64,000 bases of DNA from Apis mellifera (Eukaryota; Arthropoda; Insecta; Hymenoptera; Apidae). The first letter of the stretch is position 1, and each line of letters begins with the position of its first letter. The translations under genes and the position numbers were made by a program. Location: NCBI RefSeq assembly GCF_003254395.2, contig NC_037643.1:12976963-13040962 (forward strand), read 5' to 3'. A model generated the notes under the pieces. The model did no database searches and was not told the DNA's origin. It saw only the letters and a program-made list of their open reading frames with translations. Below, piece after piece: positions 24,101 to 38,219 of the stretch.

Positions 24101-27100
24101 ATTTCGTTTCGAGAAAGTAAAGATATCCTGCGAAAAGAATGCGCGAATAGGAGAATGTATATTTTTTTTGTCAATCATACACAATTGTGAAAAGAAGTAA
24201 ATACTTTAAGAATTACTATAAATATAAAAATCCAATATGAATTCGCTCATTGGAAAAAATTGTTCATATCTGTTCATTATTATACATATAATGAAACGTA
24301 CGCGCTATAACAATATAATATTTAAAATTGCTAATGGAAGAAAATTGATAAAATTAAACTACTAAATATAGAAGAGAAACTAATCAGAATATATGCTGAC
24401 AATTATTATGGATTATATATATACAAATAGTCGAAAATTAATGAACGTTATAATGAATGAACGAATATAATGAACGTTGCAATTAGAATGGGCCCTATAA
24501 CCCGACGTATGAATGCGGTTAAGATCCGAAGAAGATATTTTTATGAATAAGATTATCCTTATTCATTCTTTGTATCATTGTTAATTCTTTTGTTTCAAAG
24601 GATCTGGAAACTGTGTTGTACTTGCTAGAAATATCTTACACGTTTACCTCAATACTATTCTATTGCTTGACATGTATCGAAGATTAAAATCTTCTTTACA
24701 TTATCCATTTATTCTATTTATATGTTTATTTTATTATATAATAATTATTATCACAGTTTACTCGTCGACTGAGAAATCGTATGAAAATCATGGAGTTTAA
24801 ATATTTTCGAAATGTTTCTTTAATTTTTTAATATTTGAGTATATTAAATATTTCTTTAATTAATAACAATTCTCTAATATTGTTCATTGATTAATCATCG
24901 AACGTAGTAAAACATCGTATACGTAAACATCGTATACAAGTATCGTATACATTTCATAATTTCAACAATGATGAAAAATGACGATTTTTAAACAATGAAA
25001 TATTTACGATCGAATCTCGGAACGTTTGTAACACTTGACAAATATTTAATGAACATGATCAAATATTAACACTTCAGATTCATGTTTGACCAACATTTCG
25101 CAATACTCGTTTCCGCAATATGTTTCGTATGATATGATCGTTCACAAATTTGTGAAATGTGCCAGTAGGTATAACATTAGGCCGCATTCCCACGGCATGC
25201 TCGCTTCTCAACAAAGTTAGATTTTTAGGTCCAGCACTGTGCCTAATGATAGTGATCAATATCGAGTTTATTAACGATTCTGATTAAGAAATTAGGATCT
25301 AACCTCTAAGTTTTACTCATTAAGTCGTAGCCTCGAGGAAATAGCGGAAACGACTAATTTACATTTACTGCATAATTTTGATGAATTTATAATTGTCATT
25401 AAACCGTGACAAAACGTAAAAGTGTATATCTAAAATGAAAAAATTTTTTTAATCGAGGATAAAGTTTATATGCCATAGAGACTTAATTTATTTGCTTATA
25501 CTTCGTACTTAATGGTATAGTGATATAAGTAAATGTATTATCGGCCAGAACTAAATATATTATAGAAGTAAATACAAGCCAATCCGAATCTGAGTTTTTA
25601 AAATTATATTTTTAATTCTTACAAAAAAAAAAAAAAAAAGAGAAAAAAATAGATACCGCGAACAAATCTATATTTGTATAAAATATTACAGTAAGTAAAA
25701 TATGGAAAGTTATATTCAAGTAAGGTCAGATGTCGTTGTCGAACCTATAGGTGAAATGTGGAATGCAGACAAGAGGTTAGAAATCATGAATGATTCTATA
25801 GTCTTCTATAGTTTGCAGCTACAAATATAAGATGGCAGTATAGTTTGGCCTCATAACTTACTTTAGCACCTCGTATCTCACTCGGAAACTTATCGTTTCG
25901 AATTACCTTCAACGTACAAATATCAAATTTTATCTATTAAAATATTTTAATTACAAAATTTTTAAATTTAACATGTACATTTTGTACACATGTGAATATA
26001 ATTAAAAAAATTGAAGATAAATGAAAGATTTGCAAAATTTATTCTGAAATCTTTCTGAAATTTTTCTTGTTTGAAATTTTAACATTGAAGAAGCCTGTAG
26101 AAGTATGCAATTTATCTGACTTGACAGTAATAGATATCTACAGACATTATGATGCTTGACTAGGATTCGTATCCACCTGATCCTGTTGTGCAGAATAAGC
26201 ACATAGTTCATAATACATAGTTGTAACACTTTTCCAGGGTATATGTTCTCAATTCATATTGAAAAAAAATGAATTTGTGAAATGGTGACATATCTTTTTC
26301 TAATAAAATATTAATCTTAGGAAAATGGATCATATTATGTATAATGAAGCAAATTTATTTAATTGTGCATTTATAAATAGATATTATTTATATATAAGAT
26401 AATTGAGATTTTATTTTATTACATAATATATATAATATAATAAAGATTAATTTTACTCTATTAATGAAAAAATTTATTGATTATGTAAAAATTTCTTAAC
26501 TTTCAATTTTCATTAAGAAACTGTCCATTCAAATATAATATAAAAAAAAAACAAAATGTGAATTTTGAAATCACATAAATTGTTTCATTCGAAAATTGCA
26601 ACTTTAACGACAAGTATGACGCTTAAATTGCAAATTTTACAGGTCATAAAAATGCAAGCATATGCAATTCGCGTAATATTGCATCAGTATCGGTCAAAAT
26701 TCACAAACAATAATTTTAATACGAATTTGTCTTAATTATAAAATTATTCGGTTGCAATCTAAAAGTAAAGCAAACTCAAAACTTATAACTTTCTACATTT
26801 TATTATATTATATTAAACTTTCTACATTAAACTTTCAAATTTTATAGAAAAAAAATGTTCATATTCAAGTTGTACAACAATCTTTACAAAATTTTTCAAC
26901 TACGTTACATTTTTTTCTACATATTTCTTTTTAAATACATATGATACACATTTAAATTGTTAACAAAATTATGTAGAAAGAAAAGATTCATCAAGTATGG
27001 TATGTAATTGAACAAAACATTATATTTTTGTTGCAGTAAAATATGCATAAAATGAACTATGACGATAGCTCGTAACTTTCTCTATTGCAATAAGATTTAC

Positions 27101-30100
27101 GATATTACAAACACATAGTGCCAAAAAAAGTGGATAGGAAATAATTATGAAAGGAACAAAAATTCTTTTATATATACATATATATTTGTTATTTTATAAA
27201 AATTTTTTCTACATTATTATAATTATGATATATATTATTATCATTATATTTTTATAATTATGAAATATTAATTTGCATGCAGAATGTTAATTCGTTTTAA
27301 TTTACTTAAAGTTATTACTTTTACTGTTCTTAATAACAGAAAGAGTTTTCAAAAAATATTCTGATTGTTCAACATTTATTTTTACATTATATCTTTACAT
27401 TGAAATTACATTTTCTTACATTTAACTGTTAATTTTTGAAATGCAAAAAATATTCCAAAATGATTAAAGGAAAGAAAGACATTTGTTTATTTCTTAATTC
27501 ATTTTTAAAATTTAAGAGAAATATTTAGAGAAATTATTAAATTAAAAATCGTTTAATTTGCAACATTAGCATTAATAAGTACATGTATGTATTTTAGTGA
27601 ATATATACATTTACATAGTTAATTTTTGCACATATACGATAATTATTACATAGTGGCAATCTATACTGTCAATAATAACGATACTAGCTTCACCATAAAC
27701 TGTACATGTATATATATATATACACGAATATAGAAGGAAAGATTAATTCGGATGAAAGTTTGCTCTGGGCAACTTGGGTTCTATTGATCTCATTTTATTC
27801 TCGATCTTCTTACAAATTTCTACCTGTTCTCATTAAGTTGAGAAACGATATATAAATAAAGATAATAATAATAATAATAATCTACCATCACTTATATATC
27901 ACTTGTATATGTATATATAACATTCATATTTTTAGAAATTCAAAGTGCAATACACTCTCGTATCAGAAAAAAATCTCTGGCTTTTTTCTCATCTTTTCTT
28001 ATTTAGCAACGAGGGGGAAAAAAAAAAAAAAGAAATCAATGAAAATAAGAAAAACGCAACGGAACTTCCGTCAACGAGTATTTCCTTGACCGAGATATAC
28101 TAAGGGGAATGGAAAAAAAAAAAAAAAGAAGTGCGAAGAAAAAAAAACCATAGGTCGAACTATACACGTATACGCCGACGAAAGTAACCGGTTGCGCTTT
28201 CTCCTTCTGCAGTCAGATTCCTGTATCTTTTTCTTCCTTACTTCCTCCCGTATTCGAGTTTTATCGAAATGCAACGAAAGAAAGAATGAATCAACAATTA
28301 CCAATATATCCACCGAACTGTAAAGCATTCCTATTCTTTTTGATCTCGGCGTGGCAAGAAATTGAACGATCCTCCATTTTTGTGCTTTCCTCTCTTTAAG
28401 TTTTGATCATTTCTTTATATTCCTATATTCCTTCCTTTTCTTGAAACGAAATATTTGTAATCGTTTATATTTATTGTATCTTTAAGGGATGTATTTTAAT
28501 TTGAAATATATAAATATAATTGCACGTGTTACAATATAGGAGATAAAAATTTCGGTGATCAAAAATTGGTTAATTGTAATGATGGAGATTTACTGTTGGG
28601 AAAAATTAATTTATAACTTCATTGCGCTACATACCCATATCGATTATGCCGGTTGAAAAACATTCAGAACACTCTGCCCGTTAAATGTCCGAGAGATGAA
28701 TCGAAACTGGTTTTCTCTTACTTCCGTCTACAGATTTCTTAAAAGAGGCGCATGCTCTTTCTCCACTCGAATTCATTGACGATTCATCAGAATTTTGCAA
28801 TACGATATATTCGATTATAACCGAAAATTCTTAGGGAGAAATAGGTTTGTGTGTTGATAATTTTAAGCAAGATTCGAATTTATCTTCATTTCTTTGTTGC
28901 TTTCTGGAGAAATTTATTTATTTTAACGTAAATCACCTTGAAACTGGTGTAGAATTTCTATTTGAATTTCTAATAATATTCAATTCTTAGTCACCGGTTA
29001 TTTATATTGTAAGAATATTATATCCCGAAACGAGTGTACAATTTATATAAATGTTACGTTTCATTTCATGGCTCTCAAGCGTTATTTTTTATAGAAATAA
29101 TAAGAAGAATTTAAATGCGCTTATGATATTTTATATAAGAGAAGCTTCGAATAATGAATCGGATAGGATGTTTCGTCAATAAACTTTTATTCTATAAATC
29201 AATCTATAAATTTTAACCAAATTAGAATGTTTAGAAAATTGATTCTTCCAACTTTCGATATGTCAATACGATATGACGTAACGTATCTTGGCGAGCAAAT
29301 ACAGTTCTTTTATCAAAAAAAAATTTCAGCCACGCGCGCGATTTAAATCGAAACGAAACGAAGTGAAGATCTATCGAATCGAATATTAATTTTGAATATT
29401 TGGAAATTGGTATTTTACGGTTAAAGGACCACTGACCTATTTTAATTTGTCGCCCCGAAGACAACTTTTATGCCTCGTATCGCTTTCTCTTAAATCCATA
29501 TTTACATCCTCGCATCTGTCTGTGCTACCTTTCTTAAAAAATGTCGTAAAATAGCTTTGTGCATATTTCTATTGGTATTTAACGACTGTATAAAAATTCA
29601 CGAACAATTTAAATATTCTATGAGAAAGAATATATAAATGGTAAGCAAATGGAATAAAAGCAAACTTTTCTTGATTTTAATTAAACGTATAATCAATTAT
29701 TTAAAATCTATCTCGTTATATTTTCTTTAACATTGTATTCCTTCCGATCTTCGAAAAAAAATTAATATCTGATCATCACTTCATCAAATTCCAATCTTTT
29801 CCAACGAACGGATTCTATATAACTTTAAACCGCCGCAATCTAACATTTTCCACTCCGTCTCTTCCTTTCCCTTTCTCTCGATCCAGAAACTTCTCCACTT
29901 GTCGAGTCGAAACGGTAAAATGATTAAAAAAAAAGAAAGAAAGAAAGAAAGAAAGGAAGGAAGGAAGGAAGGAAGGAAGGAAGGTAGCCGTAACCTTCAC
30001 CTCGTTGAATCGAGGCCACGCACGAAATAATGTTGTGTAGCCGGTGCTCTCGAAATCTTCGATTGTGATCGTTCGATCCGACGAAAGTAGCGGTGACGGA

Positions 30101-30140
30101 AGAAGAGGGCTCTTCTCGACGGCTCTCAGCCTTGCCGATC
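21170..30140. other. Gene-poor region
   Basis: About 9 kb of mostly AT-rich DNA. I see small less AT-rich patches near 23420-23520, 24490-24530, 25170-25220, 28130-28350 and 28620-28700, which could be conserved noncoding elements. There is no frame with recognisable protein features. Three direct copies of ATCGTATAC sit at 24914, 24929 and 24942. It may be intronic to the elongase gene if the 20.9 kb promoter is used. Confidence 0.45.
29935..29984. repeat. (GAAA)n/(GGAA)n microsatellite
   Basis: A run of GAAA units passes into GGAA units just before the GC-richer elongase promoter region. It gives long poly-Phe/Pro-Ser frames on the minus strand that are artefacts. Confidence 0.9.
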
Positions 30141-30370
30141 CTCCATAACTGCGGAGGGGAAAGCGAATGAATGTCGGGGTGGGACACGGGGCTCGATCGG
30201 TTTGACCGATTCCACGCGATCTATCCCCACGATCGATATAACCTCTCGGCCAGCGGAGGGGTTTTGGCCTCGTTTAACGTTTCACGTGCCGATGAAATCG
30301 TACCACCTCCGGGAACGTTGAGCCTTGTCCGCTGCCAGCAGGAGCATCGCCAGACGGACGACACCAAAGT

Positions 30371-30787
30371 TATAAAGCGGACCGGCGAAGAGGCTACGAG
30401 ACGCTGCCACTTTGCCGATCGAGCTCGTCGTATGACGATCCTTTTCTCGTGAAAAAGAATCGAAATATTGATCATTCGGCGGCACCATTCCGGCCGGCGT
30501 CATCCCTCTGCCTTTCTTTTTCCCCCATCGATAAGGGAAATTATCGACACTCGTGTCATGTTACTTTGACTGACCGCGATCGCGTTGTGCAGGAGAGGAA
30601 GATCGAATCGTTTACCAAGGCCATCGTTTGTGACAATTACTTCCTTTTGATATTCGACCACAGACATTTTTCGTCGATACTTAATTGAGAATTCGTCGTT
30701 GGTGTGTGCCGAACAAGACAGAGAAGGAGACACCGCAAGAGAGAGTACCGTCATTAGCTTCTCTAACTCTGATCAGCGTTATACGAG
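30371..30787 (+). promoter_or_regulatory. Likely promoter and noncoding first exon of the elongase gene
   Basis: A GC-rich region (30000-30780) contains a TATA-like TATAAAGC at 30371-30378. A good donor, GAG|GTAAGAG, ends the exon at 30787. The next plus-strand acceptor with a coding continuation is at 33065, three bases before the elongase ATG. The leader would be about 390 nt. A frame of up to 79 codons at 30449-30688 could act as an upstream ORF. The TATA position and start site are inferred. Confidence 0.5.
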
Positions 30788-33065
30788 GTAAGAGTTTTCT
30801 GTAACGTAAATTATTACGATTCGCTGGTAAAATTAATATCGTTGGGGAATAAATTATTTCGTACATTGAATACGTTGGTATTCAAAAAAAAAAAAAATAA
30901 TAAAAATTTTAACAAAATAAAATAACGTGTAAGATATTTCATTAAATGATATTGCATAATTTAATTCGTTAAAGGCAATTGATTAAGAAGAAAATATTAT
31001 AAGAATATATCATACTTGAGGTATAATATATATATATATATATCTTTTGCAAGCGTGACATCAAATGCAAAGCAAGCATAAATCAATTTTACAATTGAAT
31101 AATTTCATAGTTGATGTAGAAAAAATATTTATATGCTTTTTTATACAATTTTTTAAAACTATAATAATTTGTGATTATTAAAAAAAAAAGAAGAAGAAAA
31201 TATAAGGAAAAAATATGTTGATTGTGAGATACACGCGGCACGTTTCATTGTTATAAGAAAAAACTGGTTTGTAGGTAATTTCACTCAGCTTCCAAAGATT
31301 ACGAATTTATTTATCAAAGACTTTCTCCACAAGAGATCATTCGTTAGAATGCTATAAACCATTTGAATCAGCTATTGTCACTATACGTAGTAGAAATGAT
31401 TAATATGAATCGCAATTTATTTCTAAAGTAGCATAAAAACGTCAGTTTGTTCCACTGGTTTAATCATGAGGAGAGAAATCTGAGAGAGCCTGAAGAAGTT
31501 TACCTACATTTCCAATATTTTGATATAAAAATTTTATTTTATACGTTTTCAATTTGATATAGAGAAAAAAATATTCCCGAATGGATTTGTTAATATTAAT
31601 TAACGTTGATTAAAAAATTTGACATATCTTCAAACGACATTGATATTTCTACTTAATACAAAATAAATTATAAATTCCAAAAGATTAATTCCGTATCATC
31701 GATCATAAAATTTTACAAATTAAATTTTATTAAAAATAAAAATAAAATTATGATATAAATGATAAAATAATAACAATACTATTTAAAACTAATATACATT
31801 TCCCAAAAAGAATATTAAAAAATATCTGGAAATAATCGAGCATTTTTCGACAAGAAATAGCTGGAAACAGCATCGTAAGATTTCACAGATCGAATCAACG
31901 CCTCATAAGATACTTTAATTAAAACAAAATGAAAGCTAAAGCGGAGGGAGAACACACTTGCACTTGTTACAAGTTCACGGCAACGTTAGATCGTAAATGA
32001 AAGTAGACATTCCTACTTTGCCATCGGAGCATCGAATCAGTTTGAAATCAAGCTATTTGAAAGATCTAACGAAACGTGTTTTCACGCAGACGTTATTGGG
32101 AGATAGCGTTAGATTTATTCGGTATAACGTGAAAGTTACTACATATGACGTTTCTATCTTTAAGTGAACGACCAGATAATGTATATACATAGAAGCTGTT
32201 CATTAAATGTACAATAATGATGGTAAATCGAATGCATGTTTCATTTTTATTGTAACAATTTAATATATTTTCAGTTTTATTTTGATGAAAATTGTATTAT
32301 AATTCCAAAAAAAATATTATAGATAAATGTTTCTATATATATATATGTTGATACTCGTTTATTTTATAGTTAAGTTTAGAACGTTGAAACATTTCATAGA
32401 TAATAAAAATTCTGAAAAATTATTACATAAAAATTGATATATTTAAGATATATATTTATAATAAAAAAAAAATTTATCGAAAATATTTAGTTTATAGTTT
32501 ATTCTGATATACATATAAAATTTCTAAAAACATTTAAAGATGATTTTCATAAATTATTTTTGCATATATCTATTTGTAATTTGGTTCAATAATACAACAT
32601 ATAAAATTGTATAATACAGATATTCTTGGATTATATATTTTGAATATAATAAATTCAAATAATAAAATTTACAGATTTATAAAATTTTTACAGATTTTCC
32701 ATTGCCATAAAATCTTGTTAAATACATATAAATATATATATAAATATGATTGTTAATTATAATAACATATAAACCTGTACATATGATATTGCTTTATAAT
32801 CGATATTTATTTTAATATATATTAATTTTCTTTTCTTAAAAATATAAATATATTGCATAGTAAAAAGTATAAGTGCGTAAATACAAAAGAAAATATTTTC
32901 TTAAAGCATTTTTTATTAATAATATATAATTTATTTATAAGAAATTATCATTTGTAATTAACTTAACTTCCGAATATATTTTATTTATAAATACAGTAGA
33001 ATTATAAAAAATATATACACATTATAAATTTTTATAAAAAGCTTGTAATTATTATTTTGTTACAG

Positions 33066-35521
33066 GCAATGGCAAGTTTAATTAATTCTACAACAACTTT
33101 AATAAACGATGCCTACAATTATTACCTTTGGACGTTATCCCTCGCTGGTAATTTATTTGTTATATTAAAAATAAACATAGTTTTTTATTAGTTCATAATA
33201 AAAAATTCATTAAGTCCTTTTCTCATAATTATAATATACATATACATGTACGAAGAAATGAAAAAATTTTTTTTAATATAAACATTCGAAGAATAACACT
33301 TAAAAAGCCAATAACTGTCAAATTCATTATGTTATAAAGATTCAAGATTCTTAATAAAATAAATATTAAAAATATTAATTAAAAATATACACACATATAC
33401 ATATATATATATATATATTTATAATTGATGCTAATCTACAGATGAACGAACGAGAGGATGGCTCTTGGTCGACTCCCCGAAACCTACTTTGATATATACA
33501 ATGTTGTATTTACTCATTGTATGGGCTGGGCCAAAGATCATGAGAAATCGAAAAGCCTTCAAGCTAACATGGGCCCTTGTTCCGTATAATCTTGCAATGG
33601 CCTGTCTTAATGCGTACATCGCGATACAAGTACATTTTTTTTTATTATAAAATAATGATTTTTCATTTTTCGATCGATACTTAATATATCAATTTATTAT
33701 TTGCAGTTATTCGTAGCATCTACTAGACTACGTTATAGTTATGTGTGTCAACCAATTAGACATGTAACTCGTCCAGATGAATTGCAGGTATGTAAAAAAT
33801 ATTAATATGAAATAAATTTTATATATAAAAAAAAATATATTTATTTAATGTTGGTTTCTTATTTTCTTTATTAGATTGCCCATGCTGTCTGGTGGTACTA
33901 CTTTAGCAAACTTTTGGAGTTCTGTGATACATTTTTCTTTATTTTACGGAAAAAAGATAATCAATTAAGCTTCCTTCATGTTTACCATCATTCTACCATG
34001 TTTTCGTTATGGTGGATTGGTATTAAATGGGTACCAAGCGGATCTAGTAAGTAGAAATTTATCTATATCAAACTCTCTCTAATGATTTGTAAAAAAAAAA
34101 TGAAAAATCAGAAATTAATTACATCTATATAAATAGACTAAGACTTTTTTAATTTTATTTTTTAAAAAAATATATTATTTTTAACTAAAAATAATTTAAA
34201 GATTGAAAATAAGGAAAATAATTTATTAATCGTTGTTTATATTCTGATAATTAATTTGTTATTCAAACTACTTTATCGATTGAGTTATTTGAATTTTTTT
34301 TTCTTTTTTTTTTAAAAATTGTATTTATATTCTTTAGTTTTAAAATTCAGCTATCAGAAAAACTTTTTTGTATGAGATAACATTTCCCTCATTCGTTTAT
34401 TTTTGAGGATTAGTAAAAGTTAATAAACAAAGAAAGTAAAAAGATTCTTACTTTCTCCTTATTATTTTTAATATCTGTTCAAATAAAAGAAATAAAATAT
34501 ATTCATATAATTAAAAAATAATAAGTACTTACATTTCTCTAATTACATTGATTTTCTAATTAGTGTTTAGTATATTGATTATGATTAATATGTAATTTAT
34601 AATACGTAAAATTTATAATACAATAAAATTTAAATTTGAATGATATTAAGCAATAGATAAATGTGTTCTAATTATATTTATTAATTTTAATCGCTTCCAT
34701 GTAATAAATAAAAAATTTCATAGAAAGTTTGCCGAATTATAAAAAATTAAATCTCTTGGTATACATTGACTAGATATCGTAACATCTTTATACATTTATG
34801 AATCTTAAAATTATAAGTGAAATCGTAGGAACTTGTTTTTACTAAAAATTAAAGATATTTATTGGATACAAATGATTGAATTATGTATTAAACTTACAAG
34901 TAAATTTTTATTCTTTAAAGCTATTTTTTTATTTTTTTATTTCGGATTAAATGGATATAATTTTTAATTGAAGATATTTATATTTCAGCTTTCCTTCCAG
35001 CAATGGTAAACAGTTTTATCCATGTCCTTATGTATTCATATTACGGTTTGGCCGCATTGGGACCCTCCGTAGCTAAATATCTCTGGTGGAAAAAATATTT
35101 GACGATTCTTCAATTGATCCAGTTTACCACTGCCTTGATTCTTGGCATCAATGGTATTCGATCAGGATGCGATTTTCCACTTTGGATGCAATATGCACTT
35201 GTCATTTACATGATCTCCTTTATCGTTCTATTTGGAAACTTTTATGCCAAAGCTTATATTGCTAAGGTAATCTTCACAAAATATTTTCTAAATTTTTCTA
35301 AATATAAATTTAATAGTTACTTTTTTTTTTAAATTCATAAAAAAAAATTCGAAATATCAATGTTTTAGGGCAAGCAAGCATATGCGGAGAGACAATTAGA
35401 AAAAATGAAAGTAGATACTCAATCGAAAAAAGAAATTACTGATGGAACTGTGTGTAATGGAAATATTTCAAATGGACACGCTAATGGATATGCAAATGGT
35501 GTATGTAAAAAGATTCAGTGA
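33066..35521 (+). CDS. ELOVL-family very-long-chain fatty acid elongase (3-ketoacyl-CoA synthase)
   Basis: ELO proteins condense malonyl-CoA with long-chain acyl-CoA in the endoplasmic reticulum, the first step of fatty-acid elongation; in insects many act in cuticular hydrocarbon and pheromone synthesis. Exons: 33066-33147 (ATG at 33069), 33442-33629, 33707-33787, 33875-34046, 34989-35266, 35369-35521. Coding length is 951 nt, 316 aa, in the family range. Seen: DSPKPTLIYTMLYL in the first membrane segment, KLLEFCDTFFFILRKK at 128-143, the catalytic His box HVYHH at 151-155, YSYYGLAALGP, and a C-terminal KKIQ that fits the KKxx ER-retrieval signal. The repeat-like NGNISNGHANGYANG tail is typical of insect ELOVL4-like members. 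Poly(A) signal AATAAA at 36189-36194. The substrate cannot be told from sequence alone. Confidence 0.95.
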
Positions 35522-37171
35522 AAAATGCATTCCAAAGTTCTTCTTTAAAATATTAAAGATCGAATTATGATATATATATATACTTAGTTACAAAATCAAA
35601 GTGAATAGAAATTGGAAAATCGATAACGATAAACCAAATCTATTTGATCAGAATTTTTAGTTTTTACAACTACCGTTTTGTTCGCGGTGCTTAATACATT
35701 ATAAATCGTTAAAGAAAAATTGGGTTTAATATAAAAATCCGATATTTCTCAAACGAATTAACATAAATGCGATTATATATCGGCCTGGAATTTTTTTTAT
35801 TTTTGGATCAGCAACACAAACTTTAACGAATTGCTGGTCTAAGGTATTGTAAATATAAATTAGTCAACTTCATTAGCAGTTTAGTTGTCAGTAGGTGAAT
35901 TATATAAGATCCAATGTGATCGATTACGGTAATGTTATATAAGTTTAAACTAAGTGATCTTTTTGTGACCAGTAAAATTTGCATTGTAAAAAAAAAAAAA
36001 AAAAAAAAAGAAAATGAAATGAATCGTCATGTCGAAAACTGCCTTGGTTTTTTCTCGCAAGATCTAAGGTTAGGATTCAAATATGGCGATCTCGAAAAGG
36101 TTGTACTAACTTTGCACATTTGACGTCTAGTTGATACTTTATCGTGATATTTGAGTATGTTATACGAACTACACATACAGCCTCTCTAAATAAATGGAAA
36201 ATAACATTTTAACATATAAATTACTATTAAAAATTGTAAAAAGTTTTGTTAGAATTTTATAGTTATATATCTAACGTTGTCGTCTCTCTTTATACGGTTT
36301 TTTCTTATTTAATGAAATTTTTTATGAATATGACTTTTGTGAAATAATAATAAAATGTTATTACCCTCAAAAATTAATTTGTTTATAACAAATTAGCAGT
36401 AATAGTCAAATTTTTATTTGGACATAATGTGAAACAAAAACTAATTCACTATGTCAATTGGTAAGATATTAATAAATTAGCTAAAGATTTATATAAAACA
36501 TTTTTCTACAATTAATATTTTACAAATACAAATATTATGTGCGCGTAATGTATTATTATGTCTGTAGAAAATTTTACACATTCCACTACTAAAAAGTATC
36601 AAAATAATAAGACTTTTTATACACAGAATTTTCTGAAAACTTGAAAAAATATAGATATTATCGCACAAATGAAAAAATCGTCCATAAAAACAAAATATCA
36701 TCACGAAATTTTTAAATTCATTTTTGAATCAAAGTATAAAAAAGTACATAATATATAATCATTTATAAAAATTAATTGGAATTTTTTATACATATTTGTT
36801 TATTTAAACTACTTTTATAATTATTAAAAATTAAAATTGTTATTATGTTTTATTACTAGCGAAATATGTACAAGAACATTGCAATTGTTATAAAAAGCGC
36901 ATTGCTGCGCAATGCAATAAATCAACAAATGCATTATGTTTATTTTTAATAGTTTATCATACCTTTCCAATAATATTAAAAATCATAGCAGGTAATGAAA
37001 TTAGATATACAAATTATAAAATGTACTATGTTATACATATATTGTCACTATAATGTGTCTATGTATTAAAATCATAATTATAATATTGTAATATTCTTAC
37101 TATATTGTAAGAATATTTGTTTCTTATATAAAATTTTTAGATTCAATTTTTTTTTTATAATTTACTGCAAG

Positions 37172-37217
<46 letters not shown>

Positions 37218-38219
37218 AAACTGATTAGTGACAAAAATTTTTATAAATTAAAAAAATAAATTTTAGAAATTCATTAACAAAAATTTAAATTTTTATATTT
37301 TTGATTTAAAAAATTTCCTAATAATTTCCTAATAAAAATGAATGCTTTCAATTATTAATATTATAGATATAAAAAAGAGTAAAATAAAAATATATATTAT
37401 TTTAAATATATAAATATATATTAAATTTAATTTATAATGAAACAAATTATACTTAGATTCATTTTTGTTGTAAATATTTAAACAATCTATTATCAATGGT
37501 TTCGTGAAAATCTGATTGATGAAAATATAAAAATTCAAAATTTGTTAATGAATGAATATCTACAAATCATTATTATAAATTTCTTTTTTTTCTTACTTCT
37601 TAAAATCTAAAAAATTTATATTTGTGTTCATCTAGAGACTATTATGCTATAATTGATTTTATAAAATTAAATTTTATGAAATACATTGAATTTATAAAAA
37701 TTTATGTTTTTAAAAAATATAGATATAATTAAAAACAATATAATTATAATTTATAATTTTTTTATAGAATTTTATTATGGATTTTTAATTTTATATACAC
37801 TTACTATATATTATATATTATATGACTTATTATATATATCTTTGATATATTCATTAGTTTATTCAGAAAAAACTTATATTTTTTTTTTATTACAACTTTA
37901 ATAAATTTTGTATCTAAAAATTGATGATAAAAAATTGCAGATGTATATATCTTTCTAAAAAAAAAAAAATTATTCTTATTTTTGTCATGAATCCTTTTGT
38001 ATATGAAATTTTAATAAAAAAATATACATTTAATAATTTACATTAAAATTAATATTTACAATTAAGTAAATATTAAATTAAATATAATAAAAAAAAGATT
38101 TTTTTTTATTTTATAAATTGTATATATTGTATGTATTGTAATATTAATTTTAATACAATATATAAATATTTAATAAATAAAATATAATCAATAAATATTA
38201 TTAAATATTAATATATATA
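35522..38219. other. Elongase 3' UTR then AT-rich intergenic DNA
   Basis: The 3' UTR probably ends soon after AATAAA at 36189. It includes a poly(A) tract of about 20 A near 35990. An (AT)n run lies at 37177-37213. The rest is more than 80% A+T by eye and shows no gene. Confidence 0.6.
37177..37213. repeat. (AT)n microsatellite
   Basis: A pure AT dinucleotide run in intergenic DNA. Confidence 0.9.

Noticed and set aside
14778..30140. Search for tRNA genes, microRNA hairpins and CRISPR-like arrays
   Set aside because: No cloverleaf with A and B boxes, no known microRNA seed with a matching arm, and no regular repeat-spacer pattern was seen by eye.
29815..30755. Several overlapping 60-93 codon frames on both strands near 30 kb
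   Set aside because: All lie in the GC-rich elongase promoter region, where stop codons are rare by composition. None shows family features on either strand.
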